Of a DNA stretch of 64,000 nt, positions 35,505 to 44,163 are shown piece after piece. The stretch lies in contig CAJQUW010000503.1 of NCBI GenBank assembly GCA_907163375.1, positions 248,001 to 312,000 on the forward strand, given 5' to 3'. The notes under the pieces were generated by a model. It ran no database searches. It worked only from the letters and a program-made list of their open reading frames with translations, and was not told where the DNA came from. Position 1 is the stretch's first letter, and the number at the start of each line of letters is the position of its first letter. The position numbers and the translations under genes were made by a program. Source of the stretch: Prostheceraeus crozeri. Lineage: Eukaryota > Platyhelminthes > Polycladida > Euryleptidae.

Positions 35505-35526
35505 AAAGTCAAATTTAATCCTAAAA
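35505..35526 (+). promoter_or_regulatory. Shared upstream motif AAGTCAAATT
   Basis: The word AAAGTCAAATT stands 13-18 bp before the ATG of the pVI-like gene here, before the same gene in element 2 (about 59822) and before the major capsid gene (about 36237). The genes are separately spaced, so each needs its own signal. This may be a virus-type late promoter element. Confidence 0.4.
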
Positions 35527-36093
35527 ATGCCTACAATTTATAAACACAATCTTAAACATTTTGCTTCAAATCAAAGAATTGCTCATGAACCACGTATGAA
35601 TCCTGTTTATCATTATGATAATAGAGAAACAGTCGGAACACAAAAGTTTCTAGGCACCGCAGGTGCCGTTCACACGGAAGGAGCTGGCATCTTCTCTGGT
35701 ATTGGAAGTATCGTTAACTTAATTAAAAATAATAAAGATTTGATTACATCTGCTGCAAAAGGAGCAGCTGCTATAGGTAGTACAGCTAGTGCAATATCAA
35801 ATGCTGTCAAGTCTCAAAACGAATTAAAACAACTAGAAGCTATTCGTAAACTTAGGAATGATCCCGAAGAACTAAAAAATTTAAAAAAACTTTCAGAGGA
35901 AACAAAAAATAAAATTCCTAACATAGCTGTTGGGGAAACCTTGAGGAGCGGAGCTCCGTCTGATAGTAAACATAAGAAGAAATCAGGCGTAGCCATAAAA
36001 CGTTCAATTGAAGAAATAAGAGGAAATGGCGTGAGTAGCAACCTTCGGTCTAACCAGCAAAGCTGTAGCGGAGCTGGTCTAGCAAAATTCTAA
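35527..36093 (+). CDS. pVI-like small virion protein with palindrome-encoded inserts, element 1
   Basis: 188 residues, against 144 in element 2 (59847-60281). The conserved core is a glycine-rich amphipathic segment 'EGAGIFSGIGSIVNLI' followed by an Ala/Gly helix and a charged coil. Together these suggest an internal capsid protein able to act on membranes, like adenovirus pVI. Near the C terminus IRGNG fits the adenain-type cleavage consensus (I/L/M)xGx|G. The extra 44 residues relative to element 2 coincide with palindromes (for example ggcaccgcaggtgcc at about 35653, gagcggagctc at about 35945, accagc...gctggt near the end). The gene has therefore been lengthened in frame by palindromic inserts. 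Confidence 0.6.
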   Translation: MPTIYKHNLKHFASNQRIAHEPRMNPVYHYDNRETVGTQKFLGTAGAVHTEGAGIFSGIGSIVNLIKNNKDLITSAAKGAAAIGSTASAISNAVKSQNELKQLEAIRKLRNDPEELKNLKKLSEETKNKIPNIAVGETLRSGAPSDSKHKKKSGVAIKRSIEEIRGNGVSSNLRSNQQSCSGAGLAKF

Positions 36094-36097
36094 AATT

Positions 36098-36215
36098 ATG
36101 TTTTTTATTAAAATTTTTTTAGTAAAATTTTTTTAGTAAAATTTTTTTAGTAAAATTTTTTTAGCAAAAATTTTTTAGTAAAATTATTTTAGTAAAATTA
36201 TTTTAGCAGAATTTT
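36098..36215 (+). repeat. Short tandem repeats before the capsid gene
   Basis: About six copies of a roughly 17-bp unit 'agtaaaattttttt' between the pVI-like and major capsid genes. A simple expansion. Element 2 has a different tandem repeat ('caaaattctagtag', three copies) at the same place. Confidence 0.7.
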
Positions 36216-36260
36216 TTCTGTGTGTGAGAAAAACAAAAAGTCAAATTATTTTTTATAAAA

Positions 36261-37595
36261 ATGTCTTCGCTTATCGAAAATAAATTTAGATTAGACGATC
36301 CTCCGTTCGTCAGTTGCAATAAAAAAAAGAGTGACTATATAAGAATTGCTATGAATCCCGGATCTTCCAGTAGAGTAAATACTGGAGGTGATTTAATTTT
36401 TGAAGTTGATAATCAGCAGAGTTATATATATCTACCTGATTCATTTTTACACTGTGAATATTCTTTGTATAGTGATGCCAATTTTACAACACCATTACCA
36501 GAAACCGATAATATTGCACTAGAGAATAATTTCTTTCCAAGATTATTTACACAAATGCGTTTAGATGTTGCAACTCAAAATATAGAAACAATAAGTGATT
36601 CTCCAGGTGTAATTGATACAATGCTTAGATTTATAACAATTGGTGAAAATAATAAAAAGTATGAAATCGAAGGTTGGTTTCCTGATACTAATGATGGTAT
36701 AATTGTTGATGATTTAACTCACGCTGGAACAGATGCAGCAGGAATTGCGAAAGATGTAGAAAATATTGCAAAACAATTAAATAAAACAAACAATAGTGTA
36801 TATAAAGAAAGACGTGAATTTAACAAGAAAAGTAAACAGACAGTAAATTGGTCATTGTCTCCATTATTCGGTTATTTAGATTATGATAAAATATCATATC
36901 AATTAAAATTTAAATTAATAATTCGTCGTACAGCAAATAATGAATTAATCTTTTTTGGTAAGACTGGAAAAAAAGCATATTTAAAAATTGATAGACTTGA
37001 ATGGTGGATTAAGCATATTACTCCTAGTTTAGAGGTTGAAACAGCTATTGCAAAAAGATTAAATACTAACAAACCAATTCCAGTAAATTTTCTAAAGCGT
37101 ACTGCTAGTTCAGTAACTTTTTCCGAACAAAGATTTAACTGGCATTTTACTAGAACTGCGAATACTCCAAGATATTTATTACTAACATTTCAAAGAAATA
37201 ATTCTCCAAGTTTTGATAAGAACAACAATATTTTTCATATTAATACAATTCGAAGTTTACAAGTTTCATTAAATCAAACCCGATATCCAATTGATCTATT
37301 AAGATTCGATGATACCAATAATCAATTTATGGAAGGATATGATTGTTATCGAAATCTTTGTACAGAATTTGGAGTTGAACCACAATTAACTCCTGGAGAT
37401 TGGAGACATTTATATCCAATTTTCTGTTTCGATTTAAGTGCACAATCTGAAGATATTATTAAAAATGGTTGTGATGTAACAATTAATATTGAAAAGAAAG
37501 ATTCCACAACTTCATTGATGGCTTATGGTTTATTGCTAGAAGATGTAAAATATTCTATTGAAATTCTTAATGGAAAGATGGCTAGGATAGGCTAA
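36261..37595 (+). CDS. Major capsid protein (double jelly roll), element 1
   Basis: 444 residues, intact, the same length as in element 2 (60342-61676). Beta-rich throughout. The segments 'GGDLIFEVDNQQSYIYLPDSFL', 'LENNFFPRLFTQMRLDVATQ' and 'WWIKHITPSLEVETAIAKRL', and near the end 'INTIRSLQVSLNQTRYPI' then 'NQFMEGYDCYRNLC', follow the strand and helix order of Polinton/adintovirus hexon-like capsid proteins. It would trimerise into capsomers. The stop codon lies within the palindromic repeat GGCTAAAGCC (37590-37599), so the last residues are encoded by that repeat in both elements. Confidence 0.8.
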   Translation: MSSLIENKFRLDDPPFVSCNKKKSDYIRIAMNPGSSSRVNTGGDLIFEVDNQQSYIYLPDSFLHCEYSLYSDANFTTPLPETDNIALENNFFPRLFTQMRLDVATQNIETISDSPGVIDTMLRFITIGENNKKYEIEGWFPDTNDGIIVDDLTHAGTDAAGIAKDVENIAKQLNKTNNSVYKERREFNKKSKQTVNWSLSPLFGYLDYDKISYQLKFKLIIRRTANNELIFFGKTGKKAYLKIDRLEWWIKHITPSLEVETAIAKRLNTNKPIPVNFLKRTASSVTFSEQRFNWHFTRTANTPRYLLLTFQRNNSPSFDKNNNIFHINTIRSLQVSLNQTRYPIDLLRFDDTNNQFMEGYDCYRNLCTEFGVEPQLTPGDWRHLYPIFCFDLSAQSEDIIKNGCDVTINIEKKDSTTSLMAYGLLLEDVKYSIEILNGKMARIG

Positions 37596-37672
37596 AGCCA
37601 GAGGAGCTTTGCTCCTATCGGTTAGTAACCTGAGGACCTTTGGTCCGATAGGCTAAAGCCCAAGACTTCGTC
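37588..37672 (+). repeat. Cluster of GC-rich palindromes, family B
   Basis: GGCTAAAGCC, GAGGAGCTTTGCTCC, GGACCTTTGGTCC and 'gactt cgtcg' in series, overlapping the capsid stop codon. It is an inverted counterpart of 35366-35456. Confidence 0.8.
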
Positions 37673-37689
37673 GATTAATTAATTTTTTT

Positions 37690-37858
37690 TCATAACTAGA
37701 ATAGATTAAAATTTTTTTAGTAATTTGTAATAAAATTTTTTGTAACTAGAATAGATTAAAAATTCTAAGCTTAAGAATTTTTCATAACTAGAATAGATTA
37801 AAATTTTTCGTAACTTAAAAATTTTTCATAACTAGAATAGATTTAAAATTCCTAACTT
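37690..37858 (+). repeat. AT-rich tandem repeat before pX-like gene
   Basis: Four imperfect copies of 'cataactagaatagattaaaatt' with A/T runs. No coding content. Element 2 lacks it. Confidence 0.7.
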
Positions 37859-37876
37859 AAAATTTTTTTATTAAAA

Positions 37877-38361
37877 ATGTCGCAAGCGAAAAGTAATAAT
37901 AATAAAACTGTTGAATTAAAATTACGTAACATTGTTGACAAAAATACACCTAAAACTATTACGATTAACAAAAAAAAGTATTACATAAGTAAACCAATGA
38001 TAGAGAATATTCAATTACAAGAAGAAAAGAATGGCGGGATTCTCCCATTAATTCCACTAATAATAGGTGGCATAGCAGCTGCAGGAAGTGTTGCAGGTGG
38101 GACAGCTGGTATTGTCCAAGCAGTAAATAAAAATAAATCAGAGAAGGCAGCATTAGAAGAACAAAAACGACATAATAGAGAGTTAGAGAAAGTTGCTAGG
38201 GGTGAAGGAGTAGTAGATAATTTTATTAGTAAATTAAAATTAGTTGATGAAGGAAAACGAGTTCTCAAAAAATATTCTCCACAATGTTGATGAGTTAATT
38301 GAAATTAAAGAAACTAAAGAATGTTCTGGAATATATCTAAGTCCTAGTATGATAAGATAAA
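37877..38361 (+). pseudogene. pX-like small virion protein, late frameshift, element 1
   Basis: Matches 61842-62315 until the last third. Then an indel in an A run (near 38268) puts the C-terminal 25 codons, ending near 38361, out of frame and gives an early stop at 38290. The hallmark is 'NGGILPLIPLIIGGIAAAGSVAG', a Gly/Ala-rich hydrophobic helix, followed by a charged coil. Comparable small proteins occur beside the capsid genes of adintoviruses and are likened to adenovirus core protein X. IIGG|I fits the adenain cleavage consensus. Confidence 0.6.
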
Positions 38362-38382
38362 ACATTTATTTTATCTTTTAAA

Positions 38383-39729
38383 ATGAATTCTACAAATTCC
38401 GAAAATTTAATTAAATTAAAAATTGTTAATTTAGATTTATTGAATTATCTATTAAACAAAAATAAAAACTCAAATTGTAAAATTTATGAAGGTAACGACG
38501 ACAAACAAAGTTTGGCTACTATCTACGGTGGTGACATACAAAAAACAATAGAAAACTTTCCTGGTTTTATTTGGAGTAAATATTCGAAAGAAAAACATCT
38601 TCCTGGTCATTCATATACTGGTCCAGGAACTCGATTAGATATAAGACTAGATGAGAATGATAATCCGAAACCAGGTGAAGAACCAATAAATAGAGTAGAT
38701 GCCGCAGCTTACAATCATGATTTAGCTTATCGAAATCATGATCTAAGTTCTCGACATGCAGCTGATAAGAAGATGATTCAAGAATTAGATAGTATTCAAA
38801 ATCCTACATTTAGAGAAAAAATTGAAAGAATGTTTGTTAAGAAAGCTTTACAAGCTAAAATATTATTCGGACAGGGTTTAAATGAAACGACAGCAAAGCT
38901 GTCTGAGAGCAACGCTCGAACCTACGCGTCTGAAATTCATAGGGAATACAGAAGGCCTAAATATTTATTGAAAGTAAAAGTATTTAATAAAGATGATATT
39001 TGGAGTGCTGATCTTATTCATATGCCGAATGAAAAAGATTATAAATACGCATTGACCGTTATAGATTTATATACACGATACGCTTGGGTAAAGCCTTTAA
39101 AAAACAAAAGTGGTCTGTCAGTTAAATATGCGTTTGAAGAAATCTTTAAAGAAAGTAAGAGAAAGCCAAAAAAATTGTTTGTTGATAAAGGGTCGGAATT
39201 TTATAACCGAAACGTTCAGCCAATATTTGAAACTGTTTATTCAACTGAAAATGCAGGGAAGGCTGTAGTAATAGAGCGTTTCAATAGATCATTGAAAAAT
39301 AAAATTTTTAAGAAATTTACTGAGCAAAGAAATCAGAAATGGTTGAAGATATTGCCAGGAATTGTAGAACAGTACAATAATAAAGTTCAGTCAGGTATTG
39401 AAGAAACCCCAAAGAATGCTTCTGACGACCTTGATTTAATACGAAAGAAAATATTCGAGAATAATTATTCGAACGAAAATAATAATTTGAATGAGAGTAA
39501 TCCGAATCTACAGAAACGTAAGCCGAAATTTAAAATTGGAGATAGAGTTAGAATATTTAAATATAAGAATAAATTTGAAAAAGCCTTCGTCGGATACTGG
39601 ACTAAAGAAATATTTGAAGTTTGTAAAATAAACCAAACTTATCCGATTACTTATGAAATCAAAGATTTAGATAATGAAGATATCAGAGGCCGTTTTTATC
39701 AAAATGAATTACAACGAACTGATTTTTAA
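38383..39729 (+). CDS. Phospholipase A2-integrase fusion, element 1
   Basis: 448 residues, intact. N-terminal domain (about 70-150): a parvovirus-VP1-type phospholipase A2 with calcium-loop GPG (80-82), a catalytic-type HD pair (H112-D113) and a following AD (127-128). C-terminal domain (about 200-440): a retroviral-type integrase core with D210, D268 and E298, ending in an SH3-like 'FKIGDRVRIFK' region. The usual N-terminal HHCC finger is not seen. Between them LFGQG (161-165) fits the adenain cleavage consensus, and a palindrome at 38889-38930 encodes the linker. PLA2 would help a particle leave an endosome; integrase would insert the element. The ATG has the A-rich leader typical of these elements. 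Confidence 0.85.
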   Translation: MNSTNSENLIKLKIVNLDLLNYLLNKNKNSNCKIYEGNDDKQSLATIYGGDIQKTIENFPGFIWSKYSKEKHLPGHSYTGPGTRLDIRLDENDNPKPGEEPINRVDAAAYNHDLAYRNHDLSSRHAADKKMIQELDSIQNPTFREKIERMFVKKALQAKILFGQGLNETTAKLSESNARTYASEIHREYRRPKYLLKVKVFNKDDIWSADLIHMPNEKDYKYALTVIDLYTRYAWVKPLKNKSGLSVKYAFEEIFKESKRKPKKLFVDKGSEFYNRNVQPIFETVYSTENAGKAVVIERFNRSLKNKIFKKFTEQRNQKWLKILPGIVEQYNNKVQSGIEETPKNASDDLDLIRKKIFENNYSNENNNLNESNPNLQKRKPKFKIGDRVRIFKYKNKFEKAFVGYWTKEIFEVCKINQTYPITYEIKDLDNEDIRGRFYQNELQRTDF

Positions 39730-39780
39730 TTATCATTATCATTATTATTGGAACTAACGTTTTTCGGGAATTAAATTCCC

Positions 39781-40239
39781 TTATTCAATTCCCTTATTCA
39801 ATTCTAACATAATATCTAGAAATGGTACTCCTTCCTGTAATTTAAAGAAAACATAAAGACATAATTGACCACAATAAGTAGTTCCCGGTTTTTGAATTTG
39901 AAATGTATTATAAATTCCATTGCCAAGTAATTTTTTGACTTCGTTTGTCGGTGGAAGTCCATAAGAGTCGAACCAATAGTTCTCAGCCTCTGGGCGGTCG
40001 AAATAGTAATTATCTCGGTTTTTATTAAAGATACCTGCAGACCAATGTACGCCTTTTTGGTCTGAAGTGTGAAGATTCGTAATGAAATTTACAGTTGGCT
40101 TATTTTTGATCAATTGTAATTCGTCTCTCATTAGAACATGAAAATTCTTTATTCCTAATTCATTTGCGATTTTCTTTAGGTCGAAATTTGTCGTGGTTTG
40201 CGTTCCATATAATTTCAAAAACTCATTTATGTTGCTCAT
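39781..40239 (-). CDS. Adenain-like cysteine protease, element 1
   Basis: 152 residues from ATG 40239. Catalytic residues are recognisable: His in GVHWSA, the acidic residue in WFDSYG, and the Gln/Cys box in TTYCGQLCL. These are the features of the C5/ULP-type maturation protease of Polintons, adintoviruses and adenoviruses. It faces the integrase gene tail to tail, with about 50 bp between them. Its likely targets are the (I/L/M)xGx|G sites in the pVI-like protein and the PLA2-integrase fusion. Compared with element 2 it has a short insertion (NKNRD, RPEAENYW) before the FDSYG motif. Confidence 0.85.
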   Translation of the reverse strand: MSNINEFLKLYGTQTTTNFDLKKIANELGIKNFHVLMRDELQLIKNKPTVNFITNLHTSDQKGVHWSAGIFNKNRDNYYFDRPEAENYWFDSYGLPPTNEVKKLLGNGIYNTFQIQKPGTTYCGQLCLYVFFKLQEGVPFLDIMLELNKGIE

Positions 40240-40280
40240 TTTATAATTAAAAAAATTTCTTATAGGGATCCCTAGAAGAC

Positions 40281-40400
40281 AGAAGGGAGGGGGTATTGAT
40301 TTCAAACTGTTCTCTAATGATGACTTTCCTTACTACTTAGTCAGAAGGGGGGTATTGATTTAAAACTGTTCTCTAATGATGACTTTCCTTACTACTTATT
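40281..40400. repeat. Tandem duplication of a roughly 60-bp unit
   Basis: Two near-identical copies of 'agaagggagggggtattgat...ttccttactactta', upstream of the protease. This could duplicate a promoter region of the minus-strand gene. Confidence 0.75.
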
Positions 40401-41194
40401 CGATTTTGAAATGATTTAATTTAATCTAAATTAGAACGTTACATTGTTACATTTTATTTTTATGAACTCTCATTAAGAGGATATTGTTTGTTTTATCTGT
40501 ATTAAGACAATGGCAACATCTGTTACCACATTTCTGAAACCGCATGATTGTTTTAGGGGATCATACGGGTTGTGCATTCATAACATGGCGTTAATAGCAT
40601 AAAAGCAATCTATTAATTCATTCTCTGCTTTGAGGGAATATTCTGTTGTTATAGCAATCATTCAATACAATATCGCAGTATCGATAGTCGAGACCAATTG
40701 TCGAGCCAAAACCGCAACTTTTCTGGTTTTGGTCGGTAGTTTGGTTTTGGATCTGGCTCGCGTTATGGCCGATGAAATGATTTACAATGCGGTGCAATTT
40801 CCTCATTGTCATTCAAGTACATTTAATCATACGCGTCATGTCATACCCGTATGTTGTCAAGCAAACTTCATACACCTACAATGCCGCTTTGCTTAGATCA
40901 CCATTCATAATTTTCACTTGCTATTTAAACACGCACAATTCATAAAACGTGACACATTACAATCTTAGTTTAAATCTTATCATCACAATGGTTGGATCTA
41001 CTGAAAGATCTGTTCGATTGGAGACAAAGCGGAGAAGAATTCAGAAGTTAACAAGGGAAATCATACATCTGCAAGCACAAAGTAAAATATTCTTACACTT
41101 GGATATGAGAAGAATTTTTGAATACATCGGAGACCCGCACATCAATTATAGGACATGATTTAAGAGAGAGAAAAAATTGTAATTCTCAAATTTG
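40401..41194. other. Subterminal region of Polinton 1, small ORF of doubtful status
   Basis: No recognised gene. A 56-codon frame at 40988-41158 (plus) encodes a basic, helix-prone peptide and follows an AT-rich stretch. It may be a small gene or chance. Base composition is less AT-rich than in the core genes. Confidence 0.4.
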
Positions 41195-41352
41195 AAATTC
41201 TCAACTTTTATGATTTTCGGTGTCCTGGAACGGTCATGATTTTAAGGGTGAAATGTCATAATCACAAATGTGAGATTCTTAACTTTTATGATTTTTCGGT
41301 GTCCTGGAACGGTCATGATTTAAGCGAGAAAATTGTAATTCACAAATTTTGA
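41195..41352. repeat. Extra tandem copies of the inner TIR unit
   Basis: The right end carries two additional, slightly diverged copies of the innermost TIR unit (ending 'ggtgtcctggaacggtcatgatt'), at about 41195-41250 and 41262-41325, that the left end lacks. Confidence 0.75.
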
Positions 41353-41704
41353 GATTCTTAACTTTTCTGATTTTCGGTGTCCTGGAACGGTCATGATTTT
41401 AAGGGTGAAAATTGTAATTCTCAAATTTGAGATTTTGAAAAATTTGAAAATTGGGTATTTTTAAAAACGCCCAAATTTATGAATTTAGGTCTTCATAACC
41501 TGAAAAAGGGTTCAAATTCATGAATTTATGTCGTTTTTAAAAATGCCATTTTTTGAAAAAATGGTACTTTTTGAATGGACTAAATTCATGTATTTAGGTC
41601 TTAATAACCTGAAAAAGGGTTCAAATTCATGAATTTATGTCGTTTTTAAAGATACTATTTTTTTGAATTTTATGGTGTCCTGGAACGGTATTTTGCCCAT
41701 TACT
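41353..41704 (-). repeat. Right terminal inverted repeat of Polinton 1
   Basis: Inverted copy of 24169-24520, ending in GCCCATTACT and followed by the target duplicate gacaca. The last complete CCGTTCCAGGACACC word (minus strand) ends about 15 bp before the terminus. Confidence 0.9.
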
Positions 41705-42160
41705 GACACATGTCGCTCTCCAGCCCCTGTGCATCCGTAGTCCGTGCTCAAAACGAAGGAATACTTGACGGAAGATGTATTAACGCCAAATATTTCGGTC
41801 TGAGGCCTTCGTCAGTGGTGACATAATGAAAAGCACAACCGATTACACCGATAGAACACGTAAGATCATCTCACAATGTACAGAAAGACCGGCAACATAG
41901 TCAAATCATGATGACATAGAAATGGCAGTGACATCGATTGACAATAGAAATGTGGAAGCTAGCCTTTACAATGACGTCATGGTACCAGAACTTGATCAGA
42001 AGCAATAGTGAATAATAGTCAGGCAGAAAATCATAATAATTAAAAAAGGGGAGTGCATAAAAATAATTAGTGACGTAGACCCGACAAAGCAAAAAAGGAT
42101 GACAGAATATGAAATTAGAATAACAATTTGTTTAGACGGTGGAGATCTAATCAGTCAATA

Positions 42161-42420
42161 TGTGTTCAATAAGTCCCGTGGTTACAATCTACAACGAAGA
42201 AATGGTTAAATACTACGTATAAACAATTAAACAATAGGTAATGTTAGTTAAATATCTTTAAGAAATAAGAGCTATAATAATAAGGTCATTAGGTTATAAT
42301 GGTAGCTCTTATTTCTTAAAGATATTTAGCTAACATTACCTATTGTTTAATTGTTCATACGTAGTATTTAAATAACCTTTTATTCGTTGTCGATTGTAAC
42401 CACGTGACTTATTGAACACA
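42161..42420. mobile_element. Mariner-type MITE (260 bp) inside the Penelope-like element
   Basis: Arms of about 115 bp are inverted copies: TGTGTTCAATAAGTC at the left and GACTTATTGAACACA at the right. The loop is about 26 bp. A TA dinucleotide flanks each end (42159-42160 and 42421-42422), as expected for Tc1/mariner target duplication. It has no coding capacity. Confidence 0.85.
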
Positions 42421-42617
42421 TATAGAATAACAATTGCTGTTACAAAAGTTAGCGTAATACTGAAAAAAGGTTGCGGTCTGTTTTGTATGACAGTCTCACA
42501 TTTTAATGCGCGAATGTGCGGAAAATACTTTTTATAAAGCTGTTCATCCTGCCGGTACTACCCGCCGGACAAGTTAGCAGATTGATTGTATTACTAAAAG
42601 ATGTGGTCGACTTGTTG

Positions 42618-42711
42618 AGACCGCGTGGTATGAAAGAACGAAGGGACTCAATACACTTTGACTCCGCGTGGTATGAAAGAACGAAGGGACTCAATACACT
42701 TTGACTCCTTA
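42618..42711. repeat. Tandem duplication, 47-bp unit
   Basis: 'gcgtggtatgaaagaacgaa' and the following bases to 'ctttgactcc' occur twice in a row, duplicating the C-terminal end of the GIY-YIG domain coding region. Confidence 0.85.
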
Positions 42712-44163
42712 CATACTCTTGCACTTTTAGAAAAACAACGATCGATTGCAAAAAATGCAAGATCAGACACAGAATAAACATCAGAAAAATGTGGCACCAA
42801 ACATGAATTAACATTGCGATCACGAATGTCTCTCAAATGCTCTTCGACTCGTTGACGTAAAGGGCTATTGGTTTGGCCGACATAGTGGACATAACAGCGT
42901 TGGCATTCAATTACATATATACAATGAGTGGCGGCAAATGATAAATTAAATAAAATGGGATACAGTTCACTGGGTGAGACGCCTTTAAAGAAATTAAGTG
43001 GCTTAGCGAAATTACATGCGTGGCATCGACCCCCTTCACATCGGGAAAAACCAGAGGACCAGCGTAAGTTAAAGCCAGTTAGGTGCAAGACCTTCTTTTT
43101 AGCATTTCTCAGTACAGTTCAAGAAACACTCTGCTCACGCCAACAAGGAAACACCATCTCCGCAGTATTTTTGAAGTCTGTTCAGTAGACGAGCGGGTCG
43201 CCCATCTCAAGATTTGAGAATAAATTGTATCGCGAAACACATGAGGTGCATGGTGGGAGTCACTGGGCAAGATGGTGTACGAAGCCGAGTCCTTGAAAGC
43301 AATGCGATGCGAAAGCTGCGTCGAATTCGAGGACTTGTATATGAGGTCTAAATAGTGAATCGAGGTGTCGTGAAAATTCAAGTCGACTTGAATGCGTTGA
43401 TCGATGGAAAATGTCTAAGAGAGTCCTCTCCATGGGGCCAAATAGCGAATATACCGTCCTGATGACGTACCCATAGAAAGGGTTTCAGCACAGCACTCGA
43501 AAGAGTTCTCTCCTCCCAAACACCCTCATAGATGTTGGCGAAAGAACCACCGTAGGGCTTACCCATGGCTACACCTGACACTTGTAGCCAACGTTGGTCA
43601 CAGTAGGTGTAATCATTTCGCTGAGTCTTAGTCTTAGTAAATCCAACAGAAGCACATTAGGACGATTACTTTTAATTCTTCAAATGCTGTTGCCACTCTG
43701 CGGATACATTCATCGATTGGGATATATGTATATAGAGAGTGGACATCGAATGTACACAGAAGACTGTCACCCGTTGTCTGAGTTTGGCGAAGGACGGCAA
43801 TTAATTGTTGGGAGTCGCGTAAAAGCTTGGCAAGCGTTTGGCTAGAAGAAATAAAAAGTACTCGATAAATTTCCCAACATTAACACTGACAGACCCAACA
43901 TCGGCCACAATAAGTCTTCCAGGAGGCGTGTCAAGGGCAGGCCAAACTTGCTTGTGAACTTTTGGAAGAATGTAAAATCGACGATCACTTGGGTCGACAG
44001 GTGATAGAAGAAAACGAAGTTCCTTGCGGTTGATAGCTCCAGAGGAATAAATAGAGTTAAGAATATCCTCGAAAACATAAGAAGAGTCCGTTGGGGGTTG
44101 CAACAAACCTCTGTAAAAAGCCTCGTTTGAGAGTTGAGCATTACATTAGTGTTCATAGGAAAC

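Larger units (their letters stand above)
24169..41704. mobile_element. Polinton/Maverick element 1, complete end to end (17.5 kb)
   Basis: Both ends are visible. The left end starts AGTAATGGGC (24169) and the right end finishes GCCCATTACT (41704), as inverted copies about 352 bp long. A 6-bp target duplication, gacaca, flanks it (24163-24168 and 41705-41710). AG...CT ends and 6-bp duplications are hallmarks of Polintons. The contents fit: integrase, adenain-like protease, packaging ATPase, family B DNA polymerase, penton-like and double-jelly-roll capsid proteins. Several genes are broken, so it is a defective provirus-like copy. It is much more AT-rich than its surroundings. Confidence 0.95.
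41747..44163 (-). pseudogene. Penelope-like retroelement with GIY-YIG endonuclease, degraded
   Basis: Fragments in order on the minus strand. A reverse transcriptase N-terminal part at 44106-43801 has 'RRFYILPKVHK' and 'PPGRLIVADVGSVS'. The RT core at 43581-43378 has 'GVAMGKPYGGSFANIYEGVWEE' and 'WVRHQDGIFAIW'; the usual YxDD is here HQDG, so the motif is mutated or divergent. A GIY-YIG domain lies at 43088-42700 ('CIYVIECQRCYVHYVGQTN', with CxxC and a following R). A far C-terminal tail with 'TDEGLRPKYLALIHLPSSI' is at about 41812-41747. This domain order, RT then GIY-YIG, defines Penelope-like elements. Frameshifts and inserted MITEs make it non-functional. Confidence 0.8.

Noticed and set aside
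40630-40896. 88-aa plus-strand frame near the right end of Polinton 1
   Set aside because: It overlaps an opposite-strand frame of similar length, has no homologue visible in element 2 and has no recognisable domain.
24169-41704. Exogenous virus or contamination in the assembly
   Set aside because: Exact TIRs, a 6-bp target duplication, a nested LINE and accumulated frameshifts show an old integrated copy in animal DNA.
42700-43088. Homing endonuclease (GIY-YIG) of an intron
   Set aside because: The same strand carries reverse transcriptase motifs upstream and the characteristic Penelope C-terminal tail downstream, so it is the endonuclease domain of a Penelope-like element.
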